Assembly (NCBI GenBank): GCA_003013855.2
Contig: ML058493.1
Coordinates: 3,286,001-3,350,000, forward strand
Direction: 5' to 3'
Source of the DNA: Liriodendron chinense
Lineage: Eukaryota; Streptophyta; Magnoliopsida; Magnoliales; Magnoliaceae
DNA: 64,000 bases
Positions 12,061-25,490 of this stretch are shown one piece after another. A program made the translations under genes and the position numbers. The notes beneath the pieces are model-generated. The model was given only the letters and a program-made list of their open reading frames with translations, searched no databases and was not told the origin of the DNA. The first letter of the stretch is position 1. Each line of letters starts with the position of its first letter.

Positions 12061-12136
12061 TGACTTTTACTAGTGCAATGATATCATTAGATGTGTGGGG
12101 CCCTTTTTTCACAAAGTGTGAAATATATGCTCCAAC

Positions 12137-13578
12137 AAGTACTGCCCCCTCCGGTCCATCGTTTGTTCCAAATGACGAGGCACAATGGATGATGGACCTG
12201 AGCCTTAAGTCAGCTGAGGTCGAATGGTGATGCTCATGGCAGAGTGTTTGCATTTGAAGTTGTAGTGTAGAAAGTCCCTTTAGCCTTACAGTGTTTAGGA
12301 ATTAGTAACTAGGCTTCAGGTAGTTCATAGTCATTAATTGCTAAAGAGAATCACCTCATGAATGAGCTAACATGGATGGACTAAGAGATGAAGCCATGAA
12401 AGTCAATATCTAGATTGCTTTAGGGTTGGTAAGGAGCTTGGTTTATCGAGGAAATCACACATAAGCACCTGTAATCAAGTGTACCTAGTGAAACTCGTGG
12501 AAGGAAGAATCATTTTGGTCTTACTTTTTTTTGTCTATTTCTTGCCAATATTGTGGCTTTACTATAATTTGTTTCAATAGGTTGTGTGCGTAGTGGTGTA
12601 TATTTTCCACCAAATGGTTTTGACCAGTCACATATTGTTTGACTGTTAGATTGATGCTTGATCAATATATGATGTTGGTTACAATGCTTGATTGTGGTAC
12701 TGGTGTGACACTAGGGCCGCAGGTTGTTGTTATGTAAGGATGACACGTGTTTTGATTGTTTATAGTGTGAAATAGTGCTCAAAATTGAGGTGAATCTTGT
12801 AAAAAGATTACGAAAATTTTCCTTTCTTTAGAGATCCTTACACACATCTCAATTATATCCAAAGGTACTATGAATTGCGTTTGCTAAACTGATCTAATCC
12901 ATATGTATGCCTCTTCGCTTCCGATAGTCGTATGATTGGTGGTTGTCAAAAGCGACATTGAAGATGGGTTCTGCTTCTGACCACTCTTAGTGTAATTTAT
13001 CCTCGTGCATGACTAAGAGGGATCTACTAGGGATTTGCAGTCGAGCTGTGGCCATTGAATTGAGTAGGATGAAGCACTGCTTCATTAGAGATTGGGCCTT
13101 AGAATGGCCAATGATGTTGTTATATTTTCGAGCTTGTAAGCAACATTGGAACATAAGAGCCACTAACTAATCTCTTAAAGTGGTCAAGTGCTGGCCATAG
13201 TTGTGACAAGGCAAGTTGTTGCTCTAGTGGAGGTTAGCTGATAGTAAGATGGTAATGTTATCATAGTATAAGTTCGTAAGTATCTTTAGACCATTGTGAA
13301 CGTTGGCGAATAGTGTTGTCTGATGGCTAGATGATGGTCATAGTGCTAATGCAATTTAGGCCCTTGCATAGCTTTAAAGCATTATAGGTTGTCGTTCAAA
13401 GATAATTTCTTTTGAGGAACCATCCATTTATTACGAACCCAAGTTGAGACCTTCTTAATCAATGAATCTATAGGATCCATTAGATTAAAACTCTTGAACC
13501 TTGTAGGGGCAAGTCCACTCTGCATTGAATTTTTCACTTATTTTTTTAGTGAGGACAATCGGTTGCTTGAAAGCGAAC
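12137..13578. other. Unassigned stretch
   Basis: No coding region, RNA gene or repeat was recognised on either strand. Confidence 0.5.
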
Positions 13579-15720
13579 TGTAACGCCTCAGTTTATAACG
13601 CCCCGATTTTCATAACCCGAGTTTAGTACTCATTTTTCAAAAACCTAAGTGTTAACCTTTAAAGATAGCCCATATTACACCATAATTTTTATGAGCATCG
13701 CAATAGAAGAAAAATAAATCAAGTACAAAGGAAATACTAAATTCAATCATCTAATAAATCCAAGTGACTGGCCATAGGGCTTATATAAACTAATGTTTCA
13801 AATTTATAAAAAAATATAGAATGTAACATCTAGAGTATCTCAACATGAACATGAAATGAAAATAACTAGACTGGAGCTATGAGATCATCGAACTCCTCCA
13901 CTCTATAGTTCACCTCAGTATGTACCTTTCTATCATGTAAATTACCTACAACAACTGTTATGAATTGACAGCATCAATCGCTATCATAGTGAGGTAAAAA
14001 CCTTCCAAGGTTTTCCAACATCATAATAGTTAAGTAGATTAATAGAACTACATATATGCAATAGACAAAATCATGTCATTCATGAAGATACAATATTCAA
14101 TCCAACATCACAAAGATAATCCAAATTACAAAGTATCAGCAAGGAGATACAATCTACTCATCATAAGTATAACACAAACAACTACAAAATTCAAAATACA
14201 ATTTAATCTTGATTAATGCATAGATGTATGAAATGCACATAAGTCTGGGGATGCACATCCAGCTGAAAAAAGTGGGAGAAACCTACGATGCAAAAAGGAA
14301 AGGGATGGCCATTCAATGATTGGTCACTGCTAAAATACCTGAAGGTGCATGCGAACTATGAGTAATCACCAGGTGAAAATCCCAAATGAGATGGATGACC
14401 ATACAATGATTAGTCATTGGCAAAACTATCCGAAGGTATGCGTATAATAACTAATCACTATGTGCAAGTCCATATGGCATGAAATGCATGATTAGCCAAG
14501 TCTTTATTAGTCCAGTTCACAAAAAGTCATATTAGTGCTCAAAGGTCACCATGAGAGGTGTGCATAACACATCATAGGTACAAATCAAGCCTCGAAACAA
14601 CCTAATTCAGCCACAATGCAGGCTGACCAATGATTAAAACCATTAGGTTTTATTCGAATAAACTTAATAACTGATTTAACAAGTTTACATCGACTCGGCT
14701 AGCCTTAGTTCCAGTTTGATTGAGGATATAGTTGAATCTAGAGCTACTTAAAAATCCAATGAAGCTACCCATAGCCCTAAACTTGGAAGGGAAATAGGGG
14801 TTTAGATCACATCCAAACTAACCCTGAACACGGTGTCCAAATGGCCGAGTCAACTCGACACCATGCAGTCCCTAACCCGAATGTTGAACGACCTCAAATA
14901 TTCTTCTCTTTCTTCCTCTTCTTCTTCTTTCTTTTTCTTTCTTTCTCTCTACTAGAAAGACCAACCCAACAACTTTAAATGCCCCAGATATAAATTGTAT
15001 TTGTCAATTGACGAATCGACTCAAACTCAATTATGAAAGAACTCCAAACTCTAAGTTAGAGTATTGGATTCTGCAGTCCATGCAACTCATGGATATGATC
15101 TCAGGACTTGAATGTTGATAACGAGAACTACCTAATGGACATTTCAGAACTGAAATCAGTGCCAAAAGGAAGTCAGTGGCTAAGGCAGTTTGCCAGGAAA
15201 GACAACCGAGCTCCAATGACAACTTTATAGCTGATAGATCTTTCTTCATTCTAGAGCTTGTGGAGGGTCTGGATCGCTTTAAGGGAGCTTGAGGGAAAGA
15301 TATTTCGGAGCTCTATGGCTGTTTAGGTGATGGGGTTCATAAGGACAACAAGGTCGAGCGATTTTTAGAGCTTCATAAGAGATGAGCGAAAATCAAATTG
15401 TTGTCCAAATCCTTCAATTTAGAGGGCTGCCCTAATTCAAGTGAGCGACATAGATCGCCATCTCAACTTGGAATCTTTTCGTTTCAAGGTTGTTTTGGCA
15501 CGCATCTAAAATCGCTTTCTATTTTAGATTATAAGGTTGGGATTAGCTTAAATGAAGGGCTGAGATGGAAGGAAGCAACTCCCTTTGAATTGCTAGTGTG
15601 GCAAGTAGAAAAAAGAAATTTTCATTTTCGAAAGAACGCTCGCGCGACCACAATTTGTGCCGGAAACTATGCTCACGCACATGTATGTTAAGGTGAGGGA
15701 AAGACGGAGTTTTGGTAAGA
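13579..15720 (-). repeat. Diverged LTR fragment related to the large LTR at 42334
   Basis: It begins TGTAACGCC, then TAACGCCCCGATTTTCATAA, followed by blocks shared in order with 42334 onward: CATAGGGCTTATA (13775), CATAGTGAGGTAAAAACC (13987), and a GGGGATGCACATCCAGCTG-like block (14255). Similarity fades to the right and no closing GGGGTGTTACA was found, so the right limit is approximate. Orientation is taken from the better copy. It is probably a decayed solo LTR or truncated element. Confidence 0.6.
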
Positions 15721-16244
15721 ATTCCATTCTAGACCTGATGAATAGTTCAGATCATTGAATTGATCATGGATGATGGGCCATGATTTGAAAAGAATGGATG
15801 TTGTCTATTTGAACCACGTCTAGCGGGAAACAGGAAAGGAAAGAAGAGGCTTTTGTTCTTCAGGTGTGCTTGGTTTGACCTGGTTTGACTAGTTTTCAGC
15901 TTCGGTGCACAACGTTTGCACCCTCTCTGAGGTACACGTGGGCCAAGGTGGGGGCCACACTGATTAAGTCACATGGTCATCCCCAACATCACAACTTATT
16001 TCACACAAGATGTACCGTGGATGGAAAAGTGTGTGATGTGATTATTGATGGTGATAGTTGCAAAAATATTGTCTCAAGTGATGGTGGATAAGTTGAAACT
16101 CAAGACTACACCACATCCTTCCCCCTATGACATAAGGTGGATTCGGAAAGAAAGCACGATGAAGGTGAAAGAATAATTGAAATTATGCCTTGTAGATCAA
16201 CACACTTGTAGAGGCATATTAGTGCGGAAGCTTGTAGAGCAACT
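15721..16244. other. Unassigned stretch
   Basis: No clear feature was seen. The region may include the decayed end of the LTR fragment to its left. Confidence 0.4.
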
Positions 16245-18130
16245 AGTATTATAGCTAAGTCCTAGAGGGGGGGGGGGGGGGGGTGGGTGTGATTAGGACC
16301 TTTTAAATTCTTTTCACCTACTTATGCAATTTAACAATTTAAACTAAGTAAGCAAGAACACTTCAACTTTCAAGCCTAAGTGTGTCCAATCACATGACTA
16401 GCATATTGTTTAAGCATTAATCAACCTAGTCTAAGCATGCATAGATAATTAAATGATTAAACAAATTAACCTCCTAATTTATGCAACCTATATAGACTTA
16501 TGAGAATGGATCAATGAGCTCAAGTCTACACTACTTAGTGAAAGTACATCTTGTGTGTGGATGTGCTTATCTAGTGCCTAGTATACATTCCTATCAAGCA
16601 TTCATAATTAAACAATTAAATATACAAAGCTAAGATAACAATGTGCTCAAATCAATTACAAACATAAGCATGTGTAGTGGTTCGACTTTGGGTCTGCTCC
16701 ACCTCTTCGTTCAAGTACTTAACCCCATTGAGCACACCGACATTCATTATCGGAGATTTTAAATGAGGTTCACCTCTCAACCTTTACACAGAGGTTTTAC
16801 CGGTTCACCTCTTAACCATAAACAGAGTTTTAGACAAAGTTAACTGTCAACCCGACACACGTTCATTTCCGTGTCGGAGGCTCCCCCTTGAAGACTTTGT
16901 TTAGGCTCGACAAATCAGCCAAGGAGCCCCAAACAGCCCCTAGTCTTTAGGCTGACAAACGAGCTAACAAATGGCCAATGTCCCTAAAGTTTAGGCTCAA
17001 CGAACAAGTCAAGGATCGACAAACGACCCTAATTCGAGTTTGACAAACAAACTCTACACTCAACTCCTACAGAGAATTGAGTTGATGGACTCTCAACAAA
17101 GAAACCTTACTTGTCGGATAAGTCCCTTGTTCAACGCTGGTATGGGTTACTTGATCTCCACTCTCCCGTGCTTCAATCAACTTTCATTGCTCCCCCGATT
17201 GTGTTGCCACTGCGTCGCCTATGCCTCAGCTACACTTGATCAAACACCTTACATAGATGTAATTTTTTGAAATGCCCAAGGTGATAGGAGGGTAGGTTTG
17301 AGAACTCTACAACTAATAGGAATGGGTTGCCTAGAGTTGCTCACCTACAACGATCTCATCTTAGAGCTTTGGATAAGGATATGACTATCAAGGAAGATCC
17401 AAACTCTAGAGATCAAGAGGGGATGAATGTCATCTTCTTCATGAGCTTGGAATGCTCCATTCTTGTGTAAAACCGCAAGGAAGATGCCTTGCAATGGTTA
17501 GAAATGCGCCTCAAATGATCTCCAATAATTGTGGCTTCAATCCTCTCAAAATTTCTCTTCTTACTTCTAAAAACGAGCTAAACCTTTAAATAAACAAAGT
17601 CATAATGGTCATAAAACGTCTCTTTTCGATCGGTCAACTGATCGATTGGATGGGGTCCTCGATGGGTTGGGTGATCGATCGAATTAACTGGCCAGGACAA
17701 ACATGTTGCTGTCTCAAAATAGACGGTCACCGACCGGTAGAATTTAAGGTCCAGAGACTGATTTTTCAGTTAAGCCCATTGTCCACTTTCAGCCATCTAC
17801 CGACCGGTCGGACGACTAGTCCGAGCATGAAATATGCTGATACTTCTTTAATGTTTTGCAACAATTCATGCAACCTCTTGGCCATTCAATTTGTGATCTT
17901 TTGGGACACCTAGGGTCAATCTAAGATGACTAAGGGTATCCTAATGGTCACAGTCATCTATAGGTTATGGTTTTGGGTAGGTTCAAGGTTAAGGCGCACC
18001 AAGGCATCTCTTTTACCTGTTTTTTTTTTTTTGTTCTTGATGCAACTAGTCCATCTTGAGTCTTTGTCTTCATTAAGCTCAACCGACATTAGACTCACTG
18101 ACCTAAGTAATTGACAAACAAGTTGCACTA
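16245..18130. repeat. Possible SIRE-type LTR fragment
   Basis: The string AAGTCCTAGAGGGGGGG... at 16257 followed by TTAGGACC, the GTTCGACTTTGGG...CTCCACCTC block at 16679, and several GATCGGTC/ACCGACCGGT strings at 17630-17810 resemble LTRs of SIRE/Maximus copia elements as I remember them. An ACTAGTAT octamer lies on both sides (16245 and 18127), but it does not frame clean TG...CA ends. No coding part is attached. Confidence 0.35.
16267..16283. repeat. G17 homopolymer
   Basis: An uninterrupted run of 17 G, then TGGGTG. Length in an assembly is unreliable here. Confidence 0.9.
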
Positions 18131-21100
18131 GTATGCCATAGAAAATTGCACTAACAACAATGCCCTGTCTCCTTTTTTATCAATAAGGCTTATAAGGATC
18201 AAATACGCTATGATATTGTTGACACGAATGCCTATCACATGATCCTTGGGCATCCCTGACAATTTGATCGGGATGCCATACATCATGGCAGAGATAATGT
18301 TATCACCTTCAGAAAGGATGGAAAGTGAATCGTCCTTGCTCCAGCAAGCCAGAGTGACGGTTGCCGACAAATCAAGAGACAAAGACAATCTTTCCTTCTG
18401 TTGCATGGCACGGTGACGATGGGACAAGAGAAGAGGCGAAACTCGAGATCGAGTTTCTTTCAAGAGGGGATGACTGATGTAGTGAGGCCATCCCTCGATC
18501 GAGGCAAGGCAAGAGCTAGGAAGAGGACCTAGGAGTGAGCCCGAAAGAACCCGAGATCGGATCAAGAGAAGAACGAAACCAGCTGGGGAAAACATCATTG
18601 AATTGCCACTGCCGATCGGCCATCAGACCGGTTGGATGAGGTCCAAGGAGTCCCTGGACTCTTTCGACTATTTCAACCCAAAATTGGTCGGCCGGCCCAC
18701 GCACAGTAGTGTGCACGAACTTTTTAATTTTTAGACGATTTATTCTCGTTTTAATTTATTTAGTTTCCTTTTGCAATTAGGACACCTAGGTTACGATTCT
18801 AGGGTTTAGTTTTAATATTTAAAGCATGTTAAACTCGTTTTATCATTATCAATGATATATTTTAAATAAAACTTAGATTTTATCTCTTGTTTGCTTATGG
18901 ATTCGAGTTGTTCTTTGTGGATTTAAAGAGAAGGTCTCATGGATTCGAGATATCCCGTCGTGGATTCGAAGAAGACAGGTTGAGGAGTCCCTGTAGATCT
19001 GAGATCCGGATTAGTTATCCCCATGAGAGAGATGTTGCTCGATCTCACCACATTCTGCACGCAACATCCCCACTCTACCCCTACGTTATAGGCATAAGCT
19101 CTAAAGTTAGAAACCAAAGTATGAAAATGAGACGAGTGATGAACTGTTTATAGCCAGCAGTCAAAATATGAAATGACTTTTGGTGCCGGCACCCGCCTAA
19201 GCCTCTAACATCTCGGAGGCACTAAATCGATTTGTCATGTCAAGCCGATTGGGTGCATATGTTGATGCAAATATTAGTATTTATTCAAAACGGGCCCCAA
19301 CGCATCAAATGGAATCATTACGCCACTTCTACTCAGCTCTAGTAGCTTTACACTAAATGACGATGTCATTATGTCACGATGAGGAAACAAGAATCCAATA
19401 GAGGGCTCTATGCCTTGGGAAGAACCCTTTGTGCATAATACAAAGACCTTTGCACTACAAACCACCCACAGAGACCCACGCCTTTAAGCACAGAAAAAAT
19501 TTGGTCCACATGCTTATAAATATCCCAACACTCATCAAAGAAGGGGTATAATGAGCATAATTGAAAACAACATAATAATAAAAAAAGAGAAGGATTAAGT
19601 AAGACTTGAACTTTGAAACCTTCAGGCGTAGACACTCATAAGGTGAACTCACTTGACTAAATGTTCTACCCCCTTTATTAGGATATCATTATGCCATGCG
19701 CTAAGGACCTAATAAAGAGAGAGGCTTTTACATCATGCATTGGGGCTCATGATACAAGTCCTAATGCCAAGCACCACACACTATTGGATCAAACTCTACG
19801 CCCAAGCACAAATCCATTAATGATATAGATGTGATTTGATAATCTCATCCGTAGGTCATGATAACCATGGATCTTAGATGGACAAGTTGAATACCATATA
19901 ATATGTGGGAGTACCTTAAACATCCATCAACATGGGTTACAATAGAGGGATTTTTCTACTTATCCTTAAACACTTAAGATTAGATACAATGGTCACTGAC
20001 TAAGAGAAGAATTGTGAGCCACGAATCTCCATACATGTTGTTCCATTACCACTAAACAGATTTTAAGATAGACCTATGGTTACTACTATTATATGGTCAA
20101 CCTATGTGAGGAAATTAATAATGAGTCAGGATGGAAGGTCTTCACTATCAAGTACAACGAGTAAGAGTGCCTTTGCCCTACCCACATAGGAGTGTGGGTG
20201 TGCCATGGAAAAGGCTCCTAGTATTGGATATGCTACCCACTTGCATTGGTGGATTGAATTCAAGTATCTAGATCGGGAAGCCATCATGACCGGACTACAA
20301 TCGATTTCAGGATATATTAGCTTTTATTAATCTTAAGACTTGAGAACATGAGAGGAGTTAAAGAGTTAAAAGTCTTGGTTAAATATGTTTTGATTTGCTT
20401 TATAAGGTCATCATGTAGCGAGGCGCAGATATTAAGATCTAGTTGAGAGGTTTTACAAGTATTTTTTTCATTGGACAAAGCAGTCAAAATATTTTACAAA
20501 TATTTTCAACCATTAAACTTTTATTTTTACCGTCAAAAGAATTTAATTGTTTCCAACAGATTAAACAAGATAGATATGGGGGTGCACTACTCGGTTTATA
20601 TAGGTATTAAATTAATGATGCATGGCCATAACAATGGAAATATAAGCTACATTGTTAGGTAAGATTATCGACTTCTAATGTAGTATCATAAATGGAAGAC
20701 TGTCTACAAATAATATCTTCATGAAACACTGACTCCTTATTTATATATCATATCCTAGAGAAAGAGGGTAAAATTAGAGAGAGCCTTTAACATCCCATAT
20801 CAAGGTATCACTTGTGAAGACAGAGAAAGAGAGATAAACTTTCCTCATTTTTCCTTTCTATAACACGTTAAAAAATGTATAGTCCACACTTTGATTGCTC
20901 TGTGCATCTCCTTTTGATCTGCTCCAAGAGATGATGTTTATCTCTAACATTTTCTTTTATCATCAATAATTTTGATAGAAACCTTTGGGTTTGAATTATT
21001 GACATCTGCATTGACAGGTTTTTTTTTTTTTTTTTTTTTTTTTGCAATATCAAATTTAAAGTTATTATAGTTTTTAAAATTATGTCTTTTACTTTTAAAA

Positions 21101-22942
21101 ACATAATGATATTAAATAGTGGTCCTTAGAAATGTAAAATAAAAAATATGAATTTTAAATGTTTTATTTTTCGTTGTATTATAAAAATTATAACATTTAA
21201 CTATATAAATATTTGACGATAAGATTTTCACAACCTAGATAAAAATATTTTGATGATAAAATTAAAACATTTAACAGTTCAAATCGATCATAAAATGTTT
21301 TAAAAATAACTAGAGATATTAACCAACTATTTATAGCTTGATGAAGCATCTAATAGGTAAGATTTAGTTACAAACAAAGACTTTAGTGAATAGTGAATCC
21401 CATGTTGGAATATATCGTGCTTCAACCAAATCTTAATGCCTGTACCCAATCACATGTCAACCACTTTAATAACTTTGAAAGGTGTATGCCAAAACCATTA
21501 CACTAAGATAACAAAGTTCATCCATAGCCTTTAGTCTACAGATAATTTTAAGCCATTACAAAATCAAATCACTTATACTAAGCATGCTACCTTGATAGGT
21601 AATAAGGTATGATGCATTTAATGTAGATATAATTTGTATTCCCATTTTATAAATGATATAACAAGAAGCTAAATGGTAAAGATTAATTCATCACAACTCA
21701 TCGTATTTCATGTTCACATATGATAACCACAAAATAATCTAAGGTAACCCAAACTTGATAGAGTTATGAAATTTAAATTAATCAAGAACTAGGTTACCAC
21801 TAGTCTCCCTTGGCCATGGTGCTTGTTATGTCTACTTCATTATTTTTCTAAGTACCTACTAGGGAATTTTTATAAAGAAATCTACATTAACCGATAAAGA
21901 ACATATACACCAAGTTTTCATAAATAATTGATAACAATAATAATTATTATAATAATAATAACAAGTTCTAAATGACATCATTTCAATTATCACAAGAGTT
22001 TACTAATGAGCTAATACAATTATACATGAAGCAATTAGCTTTCCAGGGCATATATAATCGACACGTGATATGTGAATACAAAGTCTTACACGTCTAATTG
22101 TTGACTTCACTCTTTAATTTGTCTATTTGTTTCTTTTTATAATTTAAATATTTTTTTTTTTACCTTAGATATTATATCAAGAAAGTTTTAATCACCAGAC
22201 AACTGAAATATGATGGGCCTCTAAACCTTCAATACATAGATCTGTGCATTGATGGTTAAAAGTTGAAAACATATCAAATGGAATATCCTTCATAAATTTT
22301 TACATATAATTTTTTTTTATATTGTTACTTCTAAAGTTTTGATCAAGTATTTAACATCATCATAATCATCTAAGCCTTATCTCACTTAATTGGTTAGAGA
22401 TGGCTTGAGAAAGTTCATATGTTAAATGCAAATATCTATGCAACGAAGAAAGCACTGAATATTTACAGACTTTGGGGTACACATTTGCATGATCTAATTT
22501 GTTCTTCTGTTTACTCCTAAAATGAATTAAGTTTTTCATTTATTTTTTTCTATATTGTAGTTTTGCACCTGAAATCAAATCGATTAGATAATCCTATCCA
22601 CCTATCAAGTCATTTCCAAGGATCACAATCAAGTAATTAATAAAACATATAACTAGAAATTAAATATCGAGCAAGAAAGTTTTATAGTTGACGTTGTTGG
22701 TCATCTAATTGGTATGATTTTACTAGCATGGCCAACTCAGGACAGATACCAACTTATAAATGGTGACGAACGCATATAATCATTTACACTATCAAGGTTA
22801 ATTCCTTTATTACTAAATATTAGTATTAGTTTGGATCTTAAGCTTAAATCTTATGGTGAACCTATTTTTAATGTACATTTTGAACATTAGAATTCAAACG
22901 ATGAGTATTTTTTTGCTAACTAACTACATTTAATTTTCACAG
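18131..22942. other. AT-rich intergenic stretch
   Basis: No gene, RNA gene or full mobile element was recognised. It contains a T25 run at 21019-21043, which could be the tail of a minus-strand retroposon, though no head was identified. Upstream exons for the reductase exon that follows were looked for and not found. Confidence 0.5.
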
Positions 22943-23139
22943 CTCTACCTCATCCTGAAAACATCAAGATCTCCATCATTCACGAATTCTTCATCAAGGG
23001 TGATCTGGTGAATATTGAATTGGAAGAAGACTTCTTGAAGGTTTTCGAGTTATTTCCAAATTATGATTATACTTCTATCGATCGTCTCCTTGATATTTGT
23101 GTTGTTGATCCACCAAAAGTAAAGTACGCAGCGTTTTAA
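22943..23139 (+). pseudogene. Orphan last exon of an isoflavone-reductase-like (NmrA family) gene
   Basis: A 65-codon stretch ends in TAA at 23137-23139 and is preceded by a good acceptor (TTTAATTTTCACAG at 22929-22942). The peptide contains PENIKISIIHEFFIKGD, then ELEEDFLKVFELFPNYDYTS and LLDICVVDPPKVKYAAF. This fits the C-terminal end of the family of NADPH reductases that includes phenylcoumaran benzylic ether, pinoresinol-lariciresinol and isoflavone reductases: a hydrophobic (S/H)xxFxKGD strand, an acidic stretch, LFP(D/N)Y.YTS and a Pro-rich tail. The frame has no stop and still looks constrained. The NADPH motif and earlier exons are not visible within 4 kb upstream, so it is either a remnant, an exon carried by a mobile element, or the end of a gene with a very long intron. 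Family assignment is by recognition, not search. Confidence 0.6.
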
Positions 23140-24900
23140 CTTATATGATTACATATGTCACAATAAGATATTCATCAATAATGTTGAGCACATACATGGG
23201 CATATGATATTGTGCACAAACTATCTCCCACTATAAGTTGATATGGTGGAAAATTCGCTCTATATATGTGTACTAAAAAAAATGAATATACATGGAATTT
23301 TTCTACCGCACTACCTTACGATTGAAGATGTTTTCTTACAAGATTTTGTGTGCATGCATAAGGATTCCCTCACACCACCAACTTGGGGTAGTAAATGGTT
23401 TCTACAAAATGTTATATTTGGCTATGGGCAAATGTGTTGATAGTATCCCTTGCATAGTTCTTATTTTGGATTTAAGTACTTCAATATTTCTATGTTCGTA
23501 TGATTTTATAAAGTGTAATTCATATGAACGGTTATGTAATGTGTTTAACCATATAATTACTTATGCATTTATAGAGAGCCTTGATGAAAATTGAAACTCT
23601 AAGCATGTTTATTTAATGAATTTTTGGTAGCCCATGTACAGATTTAAATACACCATATGTGCTAGCTTGATCTGTATGTAAAATATATGAGCTATGCATA
23701 AGGTGGCCCATTAAATATAGATGACATGGTGCAAAAATTAGTTTGGTTAACTCATAAATAGCTACTACTGATTTAAAATGGTAGATAAACTTCCAGAGTT
23801 ATTATATTATGTTTTGACATTCTACATTTGTTACGCCACAAGAATGGAGCATGGGCCCCTGACTCCGCTCTTGTAATGAGACTCGGAATTTTTTTTTACA
23901 CGGTTATAGTGTTTTCCTTAACTATGATATCTAACATTGCAACCAAGATGTAAGAGCTACCCAAAATTTTATTCCACAAAATAATATTTACAAGTACAAC
24001 AAATGGACAAGTTCTAATTTTATAGATATATCATAGAAATTCTAAAAGAACAAAACATCAGAGAGTGCTAATATAATCCCTGTTATATTATTCATGTTGT
24101 CTACCTTGGCTTAAAAAATATAGAATAGAGGAACATATGAGCTTAAGAAATCTCAGTGAGTACATCTCGTGTGTGTGGTGTTCCTATATTATATCATGAT
24201 CTATACGAATGATATAATGTTTAAGGTACCTATATGCAAATCAACATGATACAATGCAACATAATGCTATGTAACCAGATCCAATGCAACAAAATGTAAT
24301 GTAGTCATGAATGACATGCCATTCAAACATGTGCAACATATCTCAGTACAATTATCATCTAAGAACAAGTGGGGATAATAACAAAACGCACCATGGTATA
24401 TAGCCTCGCATACTCAACCTTAGTAATGAGGCCAAAGCACCATGGCCGATATAGTCACTTTAGCTTGCCCGACGGTAGTGGACCCTTTTGCAATTCTGAC
24501 ATAATAGACAGTCAGATATGAACCCTTTTTCTCAATCCTGACATGTCAAGTTGGTCAAACCCAAACCCACTTTGCATTCTGATATGGTAGGCTGATCAAA
24601 CCCTATACTGCTGCTTTTTCACATTTTTGAAATAGTTTGGTGCTCCATTAGTGATATTGAGACTGCTTCCCTCTTGGCCTGCCACCTGTGCGCCTTGGCA
24701 ATGGTCAATCTTACCCAATAGATGTCTTCAGATCATGCATTTTCGCCATATAAGTGTTTTGATCAGAATCCAATTGAACCAATGATCGGGTGGTAGGAAA
24801 TAAAGATAACATTAGCCTAATCCCCACATGCATTTTTACCTAAAATAGAATTTGCTTTATTTCTAGACGACCCACCAAGCCCCGTAGAACTTTCTCATGG
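23140..24900. other. AT-rich stretch without recognised genes
   Basis: The part from about 23830 to 24800 has the look of decayed LTR sequence, with motifs such as GGGCCCCTGACTCCGC and a GTCAGATATGAACCC pair. I could not align it to a defined element. Confidence 0.4.
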
Positions 24901-25367
24901 CCAAAAGGGTGGGCCACTTGAGGTAAACATATACATCATGGTAGGATTCCACAATGAGTCCCACAACCCCTGAATAAACACCAAACAAATATCACAATGG
25001 GCCTAAGAAGGTTTCAAAAGTGGACATCTCTATCCAGTATTTCCTCTAGTGTGGTTTAACTGAGATTTAGATTTGTCTCATTTTTAGGCTCACGAGCTAA
25101 TATGATCTGGTAAATTGTACGGACGGTGTGGATGGAATGTATACATCATGGTGGGTCCAGTGGCAACAGCTGCATATATATCACAATGGGCCCATGAAGG
25201 TTTCAAAAGTGGATGCCTCTATCCACTGTTTCCTCTAGTGTGGTTTAACTGAGATTTGGATTTGTCTCATTTTTAAGCCCACAAGCTAATATGATCTGGT
25301 AAATTGTATAGACAGTGTGGATAGAACGTATACATCATGTTGGGGCCAGTGGCAGCAGCTGCATATA

Positions 25368-25370
<3 letters not shown>
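24900..25370. repeat. 189-bp tandem dimer of MITE-like sequence
   Basis: Two successive copies of a block run from ATATCACAATGGGCC through CTCTAGTGTGGTTTAACTG to GATCTGGTAAATTGTA (25104 and 25293, so 189 bases apart). Each ends with TACATCATG(G/T)TGGG, the terminal motif of the foldback MITEs in this window. Confidence 0.8.
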
Positions 25371-25425
<55 letters not shown>

Positions 25426-25429
25426 TATA

Positions 25430-25490
<61 letters not shown>
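25370..25490. repeat. Split CA microsatellite
   Basis: (AC)n occupies 25370-25421 and again 25432-25484, separated by TGCATATAAT. The first array is itself preceded by GCATATAAT, so the spacer is a duplicate of the left flank. It ends in a short TA run. Reading frames of alternating Cys-Val or Thr-His here are artefacts. Confidence 0.97.

Larger units (their letters stand above)
6287..12136. repeat. Possible older LTR split by the copia element
   Basis: The left part (6287-6756) starts TGTTGGGAATAGGG and contains the string GGAAAAACCCCTCAACGGG, of a kind I associate with plant copia LTRs. The right part (11583-12136) would end ...CTCCAACA. With the copia removed the two parts form about 1.03 kb with TG...CA ends. 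Flanks (TAAGT left, AGTAC right) do not give a clean TSD, so this is tentative. Only the two outer parts belong to it. Confidence 0.3.

Noticed and set aside
11874..12253. 118 and 156 residue frames on opposite strands
   Set aside because: They overlap the CCACAGAGG repeats and a T-rich tract, and no domain was recognised.
16245..18134. ACTAGTAT octamer as a TSD around the SIRE-like fragment
   Set aside because: It does not sit beside TG...CA ends, and the length is wrong for an LTR element TSD (5 bp).
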